64,000 nt of DNA, from contig NZ_JACHJK010000010.1 in NCBI RefSeq assembly GCF_014203595.1, positions 186,001 through 250,000 on the forward strand, given 5' to 3'. Position 1 is the first letter of the stretch; each line of letters opens with the position of its first letter. A program made the position numbers and the translations under genes. The notes under the pieces are model-generated. The model was not told the origin of the DNA. It did no database searches and saw only the letters and a list, made by a program, of their open reading frames with translations. Source of the DNA: Streptomyces echinatus (GTDB taxonomy: Bacteria; Actinomycetota; Actinomycetes; Streptomycetales; Streptomycetaceae). Of the stretch, positions 7,944 through 15,560 are shown piece after piece.

Positions 7944-8527
7944 CACGGGTTCACCTCGAAGGCGCGGGCACGCCGGATCTGGTCCGGGTCGTTCATGGCG
8001 GCGCGGATCTCTTCGCCGCGGCCGTGGTCGATGAAGTGGTCCACCTTCACCTCGATGAAGAGGGCGTCGGCGCGGACGGCGACCGGGCCGTCGGGGCCGC
8101 CTATGCGCCCGGTGGCGGTGGAGTAGATCTTCCGCCCGGCCACGGCGGTCACCGCGGCCTCCAAATACAGCGTGGTGCCCACGGGCACGGGCCGCACGAA
8201 GTCCGTCTCCAGGCGTCCGGTGACGGCGATGGTCCGCAGCAGCCAGTTGAGCGAGCCGAGGGTCTCGTCCAGGGCCGTGGCGAGCACTCCGCCGTGCGCG
8301 AGGCCCGGGGCGCCCTGGTGGGCCGGCTGCACGGTGAACTCGGCGGTCAGCGAGACCCCCTCGCCGGCCCGGGCCTCCAGGTGCAGTCCGTGCGACTGTC
8401 CGGGGCCGCACCCGAAACAGTGTTCGTAGTGGGCACCCAGGAGTTCCCCGGGCGCGGGCGCGTCGGGGTGCCGTACCGGTTCACCCGCGTCGGCGGGAGG
8501 CTGAAGAGCTGCGGAACTACCACTCAC
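7943..8527 (-). CDS. PaaI-type hotdog-fold thioesterase
   Basis: This 194-residue protein from a GTG (V-S-G-S-S-A-A-L) has an AAGG site nine bases upstream. It contains C-F-G-C-G near residue 45 and the hotdog motif A-H-G-G-V-L-A-T-A-L-D-E-T-L-G, in which the Asp is the presumed catalytic residue of PaaI/HGG thioesterases. Such enzymes hydrolyse small aryl- or acyl-CoA thioesters; the substrate here is unknown. The stop overlaps dut. The link to dUTPase is probably genomic convenience conserved in actinobacteria rather than a shared pathway. Confidence 0.83.
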   Translation of the reverse strand: MSGSSAALQPPADAGEPVRHPDAPAPGELLGAHYEHCFGCGPGQSHGLHLEARAGEGVSLTAEFTVQPAHQGAPGLAHGGVLATALDETLGSLNWLLRTIAVTGRLETDFVRPVPVGTTLYLEAAVTAVAGRKIYSTATGRIGGPDGPVAVRADALFIEVKVDHFIDHGRGEEIRAAMNDPDQIRRARAFEVNP

Positions 8528-8677
8528 AGGCGCAGACCTTACCCGGCCGCCCGTCACCCGCCGTCGCCCCGCCCGGCCGCGCCCGGCACCGCCTCCGGCT
8601 GATGCCCGCCGTCGCCCCGCCCGCACCGGCTCCCCCTGATGCCGGGGGGATCGGGCTCCCGTGCCAAGCTTGACGTC

Positions 8678-9142
8678 ATGCAGCCCTCCGCCACCCCTTA
8701 CGAAGAACGCCTCACCGCCCCGCGCTCGTGGTGGCTGATCAGCTTCCTCGTGGGTGTCTCGTTCGCCCTGATCCTGCTCCCGTTCGGCACCCTGCCGCTC
8801 CTCGGTGGCCTGGTCGGCGGCACGGCCGCCGCGGCGGTGGTGGCCAGCGCCTACGGCTCCCCGCGCATCCGCGTCGTGGGCGACTCCCTCATCGCGGGCG
8901 AGGCGAAGATCCCGGTGTCGGCGCTCGGCACGGCTGAGGTGCTGGACGCGGAGGAGGCCCGCGCCTGGCGGACGTACAAGGCCGACACCCGCGCCTTCCT
9001 GCTGCTGCGCGCGTACATCCCCGGGGCGCTGCGCGTCGAGGTCACGGACCCGGAGGACCCGACGCCGTACCTGTACCTGTCGACGCGGGAGCCGGAGCGG
9101 CTGGCGGCAGCGATCGAGGCGGCGCGGAAGACGCACGCCTAG
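8678..9142 (+). CDS. DUF3093 family membrane protein
   Basis: This 154-residue protein starts at M-Q-P-S-A-T-P-Y-E-E-R-L. Two adjacent hydrophobic helices (about 18-60, W-W-L-I-S-F-L-V-G and G-G-L-V-G-G-T-A-A-A-A) form a hairpin, followed by a soluble beta-rich domain ending E-R-L-A-A-A-I. This layout is the DUF3093 family of actinobacteria, of unknown role. It is divergent from the thioesterase-dut operon, as it commonly is. No clear Shine-Dalgarno sequence precedes the ATG; an upstream in-frame codon at 8639 seems less likely because the added residues are unlike the family. Confidence 0.8.
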   Translation: MQPSATPYEERLTAPRSWWLISFLVGVSFALILLPFGTLPLLGGLVGGTAAAAVVASAYGSPRIRVVGDSLIAGEAKIPVSALGTAEVLDAEEARAWRTYKADTRAFLLLRAYIPGALRVEVTDPEDPTPYLYLSTREPERLAAAIEAARKTHA

Positions 9143-9200
9143 AGCGCGCGAAACTCCTCCAGAGCGCGCGGGACTCCTCCGCAGCGCGCGGGACTCGGTG
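9141..9200. repeat. Three tandem 20-bp repeats
   Basis: Directly after the DUF3093 stop are three head-to-tail units: AGAGCGCGCGAAACTCCTCC, AGAGCGCGCGGGACTCCTCC and GCAGCGCGCGGGACTCGGTG. The first base pairs overlap the TAG stop. They fill most of the space between two convergent genes. The origin is probably replication slippage; a regulatory role is not evident. Confidence 0.85.
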
Positions 9201-9210
9201 GCCGGAGCGG

Positions 9211-10125
9211 TCAGAGCTCCTTCGGGAGGTCGTTCATCCGCAGGGGTTCCGCCGGCTTCTCCAGCGGCGGCAGCTCCCGCAGCTCGTCCCACGGCACCTG
9301 TGCCTTGCGCAGGTCGGCACGGATGTGTGCCGCGAGTTTCCTGGTGTCCCGGCGGTTCATGACCGCCCCGACCGCGGCTCCGACCATGAACGGCATCAGG
9401 TTGGGCAGGTTGCGGACCATCCGCTTCATGATCCGCTGGCGCAGCTCGCGTTTCATCCGGCCGCCCAGGGCCGTGTCGTACGTCGACGGCTTCATCACGT
9501 CGACCCCGCGCTCCCCCGACCAGGAGGACAGATACGCGGTGCTGCGGGTCTTGAGGTTGCCCGGCGGGCGTACGCCGTAGACCTCGTGCAGTTCGGCGAC
9601 CAGCTTCAGCTCGATCGCGGCGACCCCGGTGATCTCCGCGGCCAGCTCGGTCGGCATGGCCGGCGGTACGGGCAGCATGGCCGCCGCCCCGACTCCGGCT
9701 CCGACCGTCGAGGTGCCGGCCGCGGCGCCCGCCACCAGCTTGTCGGCGAGTTCCTCGGGTCCGAGACCGGGGAACTGCCTGCGCAGGGTCGCGAGGTCGC
9801 GTACGGGGACACGCGGGGCGATCTCGATGATCCGGTCCGCGAGGTACCCAAGCCCCTCGCGGGCCCGGCTACCGCCCCTACGGGCGCCCTCACGGGCCAG
9901 ATCCCGGGCCTTCGCGCCGATCACCACCGCCCGGCGCCGCGCGACGGGCGTGGGGTGCTGCGGCGGCGCCGGCCGGTCCTCCCGGTCGGCCGCCGGTACG
10001 AGCGAGGCTCCCGTTCCGGGTGAGCCCCGCTCGTCGTCACGCGCGCCGTGCGGGCCGTCGGACGGCCCTTGGTCCGCTTTCCCGAGGGAGAAGCGGCGCT
10101 TCCGTGGAGGGGTCGAGCCAGACAT
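9211..10125 (-). CDS. EcsC-like conserved protein
   Basis: This 304-residue protein has a basic and disordered N-terminus (to about 75), then a helical domain with a glycine/alanine-rich hydrophobic stretch (G-A-A-A-G-T-S-T-V-G-A-G-V) followed by P-A-M-P-T-E-L-A-A-E-I-T-G and L-H-E-V-Y-G. That pattern resembles the EcsC family, often found near membrane or stress functions but without a known reaction. The last third is very basic with a second small hydrophobic patch (L-M-P-F-M-V-G-A-A-V-G-A-V). It stands 13 bases after the DUF4193 gene and may share its transcript. The EcsC assignment is by pattern only. Confidence 0.6.
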   Translation of the reverse strand: MSGSTPPRKRRFSLGKADQGPSDGPHGARDDERGSPGTGASLVPAADREDRPAPPQHPTPVARRRAVVIGAKARDLAREGARRGGSRAREGLGYLADRIIEIAPRVPVRDLATLRRQFPGLGPEELADKLVAGAAAGTSTVGAGVGAAAMLPVPPAMPTELAAEITGVAAIELKLVAELHEVYGVRPPGNLKTRSTAYLSSWSGERGVDVMKPSTYDTALGGRMKRELRQRIMKRMVRNLPNLMPFMVGAAVGAVMNRRDTRKLAAHIRADLRKAQVPWDELRELPPLEKPAEPLRMNDLPKEL

Positions 10126-10138
10126 GGCCGACCCGTCC

Positions 10139-10435
10139 TCAGTCGCAGTCGCGGCAGATCGGCTGACCGTTCTTCTCGCGGGCCAGCTGGCTGCGGTGGT
10201 GCACCAGGAAGCAGCTCATGCAGGTGAACTCGTCCTGCTGCTTGGGCAGCACCCGGACGGCCAGCTCCTCGTTCGAGAGGTCGGCGCCGGGCAGTTCGAG
10301 GCCCTCGGCGGCCTCGAACTCGTCGACGTCCACCGACGAGGTGGACTTGTCGTTCCGCCGGGCCTTCAGCTCTTCAAGGCTGTCCGAGTCGACGTCGTCG
10401 TCGGTCTTGCGTGGAGTGTCGTAATCGGTTGCCAT
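10139..10435 (-). CDS. DUF4193 zinc-finger-like small protein
   Basis: This 98-residue acidic protein, starting M-A-T-D-Y-D-T-P-R-K after a strong GGGGGAGAG site, has a long Asp/Glu-rich N-terminal half and a C-terminal C-M-S-C...C-R-D-C pair with H-H-R between, a probable zinc ribbon. This is the DUF4193 family found across actinobacteria; it may bind RNA polymerase or nucleic acid, but no function is established that I know of. Expression is likely from its own promoter in the 390-base gap upstream. Confidence 0.85.
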   Translation of the reverse strand: MATDYDTPRKTDDDVDSDSLEELKARRNDKSTSSVDVDEFEAAEGLELPGADLSNEELAVRVLPKQQDEFTCMSCFLVHHRSQLAREKNGQPICRDCD

Positions 10436-10828
10436 ATCGCTCTCCCCCTCTGGGTGTCTGCGGTGTCTCCAGCGCACGTAACGCGTGAGAGGCCGGACTT
10501 GTGCCCGACCTGAGGCGGAGATTTTGCCTCACATCAAGGTCTGTTACTCAATCGACACCCAACCCGACCCCTCAAGAGTGATCGGCTTGGCTGGCGGTGA
10601 GGACCGTACACGGTTCGAATGCCGCACCTCAAAGGCGCCTCACCGTGTACTTCCCGTGATCAAGAGCCCTGAAAACCAGGACTTTCCCGGCTTTCCACCT
10701 TCTGTCATGATCACCGTGCGTACATGGCCGGAAATCCGCCCATGTGATCGATCACACAAGAAGAAGCCCGTCCGGCCGTCGAAAAATTCCGCGTGCAGCG
10801 AACACCCCCCTCGTGTGTCGGTTCCTCA
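10436..10828. other. Non-coding gap between DUF4193 gene and cutS
   Basis: No convincing gene was found in these 393 bases, which are less GC-rich than the surroundings. They hold the DUF4193 promoter region, an inverted pair GTACACGG (10609-10616) and CCGTGTAC (10645-10652) able to form a long stem, overlapping GGTGAGG/CCTCACC arms, and a perfect 14-bp palindrome at 10743-10756. No clear terminator for cutS was seen. Confidence 0.6.
10743..10756. promoter_or_regulatory. Perfect 14-bp palindrome, candidate operator
   Basis: TGTGATCGATCACA is fully self-complementary. It resembles a cAMP-receptor site with a spacer two bases too short (TGTGA-N4-TCACA), and it contains a GTG-N6-CAC core. It lies about 300 bases upstream of the DUF4193 start and 73 bases past the cutS stop. 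The binding protein is unknown. Confidence 0.5.
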
Positions 10829-12085
10829 TCACACCGGCAGCGTGACGCGCATCTCCAGGCCGCCTCCCTCCCGGGGCTGGGCCAGGATGTGTCCGCCGTG
10901 CGCCCGGGCCACGGACCGCACGATGGACAGGCCGAGGCCGACGCCCTTGTCGCTGCCCGTGCGCTCGGTACGGAGCCGCCGGAAGGGCTCGAAGAGGTTG
11001 TCGATCTCGTACGCCGGCACCACTGGTCCCGTGTTGCACACGGTCAGTACCGCCTGGCCGTGCCGGACCTCGGTGTCCACCTCGACCCAGCCGTTCTCGG
11101 GCACGTTGTAGCGCACCGCGTTCTGGACGAGGTTCAGCGCGATCCGTTCGAGAAGCACGCCGTTGCCCTGCGTCACGGCCGGTTTGCGCTCGCCGCGGAT
11201 CTCCACGCCCTTGGCCTCGGCCTCGGCGTGCACCTGGTCGACGGCCTGGGTGGCGACCTCGGCCAGGTCGACCGGCTTGCGCTCGACGATCTGGTTGTCA
11301 CTGCGGGCGAGCAGCAGCAGTCCCTCGACCAGCTGTTCGCTGCGCTCGTTGGTGGCCAGCAGCGTCTTGCCGAGCTGCTGCAGCTCCACCGGCGCGTGCG
11401 GATCCGACAGGTGCACCTCGAGCAGCGTGCGGTTGATCGCGAGCGGGGTGCGCAGCTCGTGCGAGGCGTTCCCCACGAAGCGCTGCTGTGCCGTGAAGGC
11501 CCGCTGCAGCCGTTCCAGCATGTCGTCGAAGGTGTCCGCCAGCTCCTTCAGCTCGTCGTCGGGGCCGTCCAGTTCGATCCGGCGGGACAGATCGGATCCG
11601 GCCACCTGTCGTGCGGTGCGGGTGATCCGGCCGAGCGGGGACAGCACGCGGCCGGCCATCGCGTAACCGAAGGCGAAGGCGATCACGGCAAGGCCGAGCA
11701 GAGCCAGCAGGGAGCGGCTGAGCAGGTTGTCCAGGGCCTCCTGGCGCTGCTGGTCCACGCAGTGGGCGATCGCGTCGTTGAAGTCCTGCAGCGACAGGCT
11801 GGTCGCGTTGATCGCGGGGCAGTTGGCGCTGGAGACCTTGAGCTGGGAGCCCTGCGAGAAGCTGACGATCCTGAACAGCGGCTGGTTGCCGGTGCTGATC
11901 GCCTGTGCGGCCAGCAGATAGATGATCGACAGCAGCAGGATGCCGGCGATCAGGAACATGCCGCCGTACAGCAGCGTCAGCCGTATGCGGATGGTCGGGC
12001 GCAGCCACGGGAAGGGGGCCTGCGGCCGCCTGGGGTCCCAGGTGGGTTTCGGGGGCGCCTGGGCCGGCGCCGGGGTCGCGGCCAC
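10829..12085 (-). CDS. cutS: Sensor histidine kinase CutS
   Basis: This 418-residue kinase starts at a GTG five bases after the cutR stop. A membrane helix (about 35-58) is followed by an extracytoplasmic loop with two cysteines (A-N-C-P-A and A-H-C-V-D), a second helix (about 125-150), HAMP, H-box S-H-E-L-R-T-P-L-A-I, N-box L-N-L-V-Q-N-A-V-R-Y and G-box G-V-G-L-G-L-S. The kinase and regulator match CutRS of Streptomyces nearly residue for residue as I remember them. Work on CutRS links the two loop cysteines to sensing disulfide or secretion stress; the cysteines are seen here, the role is from the family. Confidence 0.95.
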   Translation of the reverse strand: MAATPAPAQAPPKPTWDPRRPQAPFPWLRPTIRIRLTLLYGGMFLIAGILLLSIIYLLAAQAISTGNQPLFRIVSFSQGSQLKVSSANCPAINATSLSLQDFNDAIAHCVDQQRQEALDNLLSRSLLALLGLAVIAFAFGYAMAGRVLSPLGRITRTARQVAGSDLSRRIELDGPDDELKELADTFDDMLERLQRAFTAQQRFVGNASHELRTPLAINRTLLEVHLSDPHAPVELQQLGKTLLATNERSEQLVEGLLLLARSDNQIVERKPVDLAEVATQAVDQVHAEAEAKGVEIRGERKPAVTQGNGVLLERIALNLVQNAVRYNVPENGWVEVDTEVRHGQAVLTVCNTGPVVPAYEIDNLFEPFRRLRTERTGSDKGVGLGLSIVRSVARAHGGHILAQPREGGGLEMRVTLPV

Positions 12086-12090
12086 GGCGG

Positions 12091-12744
12091 TCAGATCCGG
12101 TAGCCGGAGCCGGGCACGGTGACGATGACAGGCGGTTCGCCCAGCTTGCGGCGCAGCGTCATCACCGTGACGCGCACCACGTTGGTGAACGGGTCGGTGT
12201 TCTCGTCCCAGGCCTTCTCCAGCAGCTGCTCGGCGGAGACGACCGCGCCCTCGCTGCGCATCAGCACCTCCAGCACCGCGAACTCCTTGGGCGCGAGCTG
12301 GACCTCCTTGCCGTCGCGGAAGACCTCGCGGCGGTTCGGGTCGAGCTTGATGCCGGCACGTTCCAGGACCGGCGGCAGCGGCACGCTGGTGCGGCGGCCG
12401 AGGGCGCGCACGCGCGCGATCAGCTCGCTGAACGCGAAGGGCTTGGGCAGGTAGTCGTCGGCGCCGATCTCCAGGCCCTCGACCCGGTCGCTCACGTCGC
12501 CGGACGCGGTGAGCATCAGCACTCGTGTGGGCATGCCCAGCTCGACGATCTTGCGGCAGACGTCGTCGCCGTGCACGAGCGGGAGGTCGCGGTCGAGGAC
12601 GACCACGTCGTAGTCGTTGACGCCGATGCGCTCCAGGGCGGCCGCACCGTCGTACACGACGTCGACGGCCATGGCCTCCCGGCGCAGGCCGGTGGCCACC
12701 GCATCGGCGAGCAGTTGCTCGTCCTCGACGACGAGTACGCGCAC
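12091..12744 (-). CDS. cutR: Response regulator CutR
   Basis: This 217-residue OmpR-type regulator starts at a GTG (R-V-L-V-V-E-D-E-Q-L-L) behind an AGGAAGGA site. The receiver has D-E pocket residues, phospho-acceptor Asp in V-V-L-D-R-D-L-P, Thr in M-L-T-A-S and Lys in L-P-K-P-F. The C-terminal winged helix has P-K-E-F-A-V-L-E-V-L and R-V-T-V-M-T-L-R-R-K-L. It is phosphorylated by CutS, whose gene follows by five bases. In Streptomyces the pair has been tied to antibiotic production and envelope quality control. The 412-base gap upstream should hold its promoter. Confidence 0.95.
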   Translation of the reverse strand: MRVLVVEDEQLLADAVATGLRREAMAVDVVYDGAAALERIGVNDYDVVVLDRDLPLVHGDDVCRKIVELGMPTRVLMLTASGDVSDRVEGLEIGADDYLPKPFAFSELIARVRALGRRTSVPLPPVLERAGIKLDPNRREVFRDGKEVQLAPKEFAVLEVLMRSEGAVVSAEQLLEKAWDENTDPFTNVVRVTVMTLRRKLGEPPVIVTVPGSGYRI

Positions 12745-13156
12745 GTCGCTTGTCCTTCCTCTGTCCACCCGCGTAGCGCGCCGTGGGCGCGTGCGGGCAG
12801 GGGGCTGCGTAGGGTGTGACCCCCATCCTGCCCTTTTCGGCCATAAGTCGGCTGTAAGGCGGGGACGGGGCCACAGGGACCGGAGTCGTGGGGCGGGAAT
12901 ACGAGATTTTCTCCTCCGGTGAGGTTTCCGCGGAGGGGAGCTGGGGGAGGACGGCTTTACACCCCGCGATCACGCTCTGCATGTGCCGCAGCACCATGCG
13001 GTACCCCGCCATCCGCTTCGCAGAGTGGGCGCGGGTGTCCGGCACCGTCGCCGCCCGGCCGGGCAGCGCTGGGCACCTGCGAGAGCTGTGATCGCCCCTT
13101 CCCTCCGGCACACCCCCGTGCCACCCGACCCACGACCCAGGACGAGGGGGCGCAGC
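12745..13156. other. Long gap upstream of cutRS
   Basis: This is a divergent intergenic region between cutR and a small plus-strand gene. No open frame in it has convincing codon bias or a ribosome site. A 67-codon frame at 12888-13091 was judged spurious. Promoters for both genes are expected here, but no clear -35/-10 pair stands out. Confidence 0.55.
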
Positions 13157-13330
13157 ATGGACGCTTTCACCGCAGGACTTCTGCAGCGCATAAAGGCGAC
13201 CGAGTCCGACCTGTCGCGGGCTCGTGACGAGGGCGACGACTTCCTCGTCGAGGTGGAGCAGGGCGAGCTCGACGACCTGCGACGCCTCGCCGCCGAACAC
13301 GGTGTGGAGGTCGGCGCGTCACGCGTCTGA
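13157..13330 (+). CDS. Small conserved Streptomyces protein, 57 aa
   Basis: This 57-residue acidic, helical protein (M-D-A-F-T-A-G-L-L-Q-R-I-K) shows heptad-like spacing of hydrophobic residues and an E-L-D-D-L-R-R-L-A motif. It starts after a weak GGGGGCGCAGC site. I recognise it as a small protein repeatedly seen beside cutRS in Streptomyces, with no assigned function. It is followed directly by a strong terminator, which supports it being a real monocistronic gene. Confidence 0.72.
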   Translation: MDAFTAGLLQRIKATESDLSRARDEGDDFLVEVEQGELDDLRRLAAEHGVEVGASRV

Positions 13331-13350
13331 TCGGCCGAAAGCGCAACAAG

Positions 13351-13379
13351 GGACCCCGGCGAATCCAGCGCCGGGGTCC
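13351..13379 (+). terminator. Terminator after the 57-aa gene
   Basis: Arms GGACCCCGGC and GCCGGGGTCC enclose a nine-base loop and are followed by TTT. It lies between convergent genes, so it may also end the inositol-phosphatase/hemH transcript from the other side. Confidence 0.85.
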
Positions 13380-13428
13380 TTTGCGTGTGCCCCGGCGGCG
13401 CCGGGGCCGGGGCCGGGCGCGGCGCCGG

Positions 13429-14244
13429 TCAGTCGTGCCACGCCCCGAAGTCCTCCAGCAGGCCCTGGAGCGGCTCGAAGACCCCCGGTGTACCCGCGAC
13501 CGTCAGATCCCGTGAGAGCCGCTCTCCGGGCCGTCCACCGGTCAGCGCACCGGCTTCCCTGGCGATCAGGTCCCCCGCCGCGTAGTCCCACGCGTTCAGC
13601 CCGCGCTCGTAGTACCCGTCGAGCCGGCCGCAGGCCACGTCGCACAGGTCGACCGCCGCCGAGCCGCCGCGCCGGATGTCCCGGAGCAGGGGGATGAGGC
13701 GGGCGGCGATCCGGGCCTGGTGGGCGCGGACCTCCGTGACGTAGTTGAATCCGGTGGAGACCAGCGCCTGGTCCAGCGGCGGCGCGGGCCGGCAGGCGAG
13801 CGCCCGTTCGCCCTCCCACGCGCCCGTGGCCCACGCGCCGCCGCCCCGGACGGCGTGGTAAGTCTCCCCGCGCATCGGAGCCGTGACGACCCCGACGACG
13901 GTCTCGCCGTCCTGCTCGGCCGCGATGGACACGGCCCAGGTCGGCAGCCCGTAGAGGTAGTTGACGGTGCCGTCCAGCGGGTCGATGACCCAGCGGATGC
14001 CGCTCGTGCCGGGGGCGGAGGCCCCTTCCTCGCCGAGGAAGCCGTCTTCGGGGCGCCGGCCGGAGATCAGGTCGGTGATCAGCTTCTCCGCCGCGATGTC
14101 CATCTCGGTGACCACGTCGATGGGGCTGGACTTGGTCTTCGCCACGGCGAGGTCGGCCGGGCGGCCGTCCCGCAGCAGCTCGCCGGCGCGGCGGGCGGCC
14201 TCCTGGGCCAGGGCGAGCAGGTCCCGGTGCAGGGCGTCGGTCAC
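13429..14244 (-). CDS. Inositol monophosphatase family protein
   Basis: This 271-residue protein from a GTG (V-T-D-A-L-H-R-D) has a GAGGAG site upstream. It carries the metal-dependent phosphatase signatures: G-E-E-G at about 90, W-V-I-D-P-L-D-G-T-V-N (motif A, metal-binding Asps) and W-D-Y-A-A-G (motif B). The family hydrolyses inositol monophosphate, histidinol phosphate or fructose-1,6-bisphosphate with magnesium. Which substrate applies is unclear. It follows hemH by eight bases and is probably cotranscribed; the haem link is not functional in any known way. Confidence 0.9.
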   Translation of the reverse strand: MTDALHRDLLALAQEAARRAGELLRDGRPADLAVAKTKSSPIDVVTEMDIAAEKLITDLISGRRPEDGFLGEEGASAPGTSGIRWVIDPLDGTVNYLYGLPTWAVSIAAEQDGETVVGVVTAPMRGETYHAVRGGGAWATGAWEGERALACRPAPPLDQALVSTGFNYVTEVRAHQARIAARLIPLLRDIRRGGSAAVDLCDVACGRLDGYYERGLNAWDYAAGDLIAREAGALTGGRPGERLSRDLTVAGTPGVFEPLQGLLEDFGAWHD

Positions 14245-14252
14245 GGGTCTCC

Positions 14253-15380
14253 TCACGCGTAGGGGCTGTCGGCGCCCGCGGCGGCCGGGCGGGGGGCACG
14301 GGCCGGGCAGCAGCCGACCGGGCAGAGCTGGTGGCTCGGGCCGAGCGCGCCCAGCGCGCAGGGGGTGACCTCCTGGCCGCGCTCCACGGCGGCCCGCTCC
14401 AGGATCAGCTCGCGGACGGCCGCGGCGAACCGCGGGTCGGCGCCCACGGTGGCCGAACGGCGCACCGGCAGGCCCAGCTCCTCGGCCTTGGCCTGCGCCT
14501 CGGTGTCGAGGTCGTAGAGGACCTCCATGTGGTCGGAGACGAAGCCGATGGGGGCCATGACCACGGCCGGGACGCCGGCCGCCTGCCGCTCCTCCAGGTG
14601 GTCGCAGATGTCGGGCTCCAGCCAGGGGATGTGCGGGGCGCCGGAGCGGGACTGGTAGACGAGCCGCCAGGGGTGGTCGACGCCGGTGCGCTCGCGGACG
14701 GCGTCGGCGATCAGCCGGGCCACGTCCAGGTGCTGTGCGACGTAGGCACCGCCCTCGCCGTGGGCCTCCACGGGGCCCGAGGTGTCGGCCGCGGCGGTCG
14801 GGATGGAGTGGGTGGTGAAGGCGATGTGGGCGCCCGCGCGGACGTCCTCGGGAAGGTCCGCGAGGGAGCGCAGCACGCCGTCGGTCATGGGCTCGACGAA
14901 GCCGGGGTGGTTGAAGTAGTGCCGCAGCTTGTCGGTCTTCGGCGGCTCCAGGCCCTCCGCCGCCAGGGCGGCCAGCGCGTCGGCGAGGTTCTCGCGGTAC
15001 TGGCGGCAGCCCGAGTAGGAGGCGTAGGCGCTGGTGGCGAGGACCAGGATGCGGCGGCGGCCGTCGGCGGCCATCTCGCGCAGGGTGTCCGTGAGGTACG
15101 GCGCCCAGTTGCGGTTGCCCCAGTAGACCGGCAGGTCCAGGCCGTGTTCGGCGAAGTCCTTGCGCAGGGCGTCCAGCAGGGCGCGGTTCTGGTCGTTGAT
15201 GGGGCTGACCCCGCCGAAGAGGAAGTAGTGCTGCCCGACTTCCTTGAGGCGTTCCCTCGGGATGCCGCGCCCGCGCGTGACGTTCTCCAGGAACGGGACC
15301 ACGTCGTCCGGGCCTTCGGGGCCGCCGAAGGAGAGCAGGAGGAGGGCGTCGTACGGGGTGGCATCGAGCGCGTCTGGCAT
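14253..15380 (-). CDS. hemH: Ferrochelatase (coproporphyrin ferrochelatase type)
   Basis: This 375-residue enzyme inserts ferrous iron into a porphyrin; in actinobacteria the substrate is coproporphyrin III, and the product is converted to haem by HemQ. Landmarks are L-L-L-S-F-G-G-P-E-G-P near the start, the metal-binding H in T-T-H-S-I-P-T, and E in the V-S-D-H-M-E-V-L-Y-D-L-D segment. A C-terminal cysteine cluster (C-A-L-G...L-C-P-V-G-C-C) matches the [2Fe-2S] cluster of actinobacterial ferrochelatases. It starts the hemH-phosphatase pair, and its promoter region is shared with a divergent MFS gene that carries a palindrome like an iron box. Confidence 0.94.
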   Translation of the reverse strand: MPDALDATPYDALLLLSFGGPEGPDDVVPFLENVTRGRGIPRERLKEVGQHYFLFGGVSPINDQNRALLDALRKDFAEHGLDLPVYWGNRNWAPYLTDTLREMAADGRRRILVLATSAYASYSGCRQYRENLADALAALAAEGLEPPKTDKLRHYFNHPGFVEPMTDGVLRSLADLPEDVRAGAHIAFTTHSIPTAAADTSGPVEAHGEGGAYVAQHLDVARLIADAVRERTGVDHPWRLVYQSRSGAPHIPWLEPDICDHLEERQAAGVPAVVMAPIGFVSDHMEVLYDLDTEAQAKAEELGLPVRRSATVGADPRFAAAVRELILERAAVERGQEVTPCALGALGPSHQLCPVGCCPARAPRPAAAGADSPYA

Positions 15381-15489
15381 GAGTCGATCCTGCCACCCGG
15401 CACCGACAGCGGGGAAACAGCGGGGAGAAGAATCGGATCACAGAGGGTTCGGGTCGATTTGTACCAGCAATTCCCTCCGTCGAACACCG

Positions 15490-15518
15490 TTCAATTAGGG
15501 TGCCCTAACTCGTAAGCT
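15490..15518 (+). promoter_or_regulatory. MFS promoter with embedded palindrome
   Basis: A -35-like TTCAAT (15490-15495) and a -10-like TAAGCT (15513-15518) are 17 bases apart. The spacer begins within a perfect inverted repeat TTAGGGTGCCCTAA (15495-15508). The repeat shares the outer TTAGG/CTAA bases of the DtxR/DmdR1 iron box but differs in the centre. It could be a degenerate iron box or the site of another repressor; it lies 115 bases from hemH. Confidence 0.5.
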
Positions 15519-15560
15519 GTATCCGTCGCATTCGCGCCTTACGACCGCTTCGGAGTCCCC

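Noticed and set aside
12888..13091. 67-codon frame upstream of cutR
   Set aside because: No ribosome site or family pattern, and it lies in an expected promoter region.
10829..13300. One continuous 823-codon frame across cutS and cutR
   Set aside because: Only the part from the GTG at 12085 is cutS; the remainder is the wrong frame of cutR and the upstream gap.
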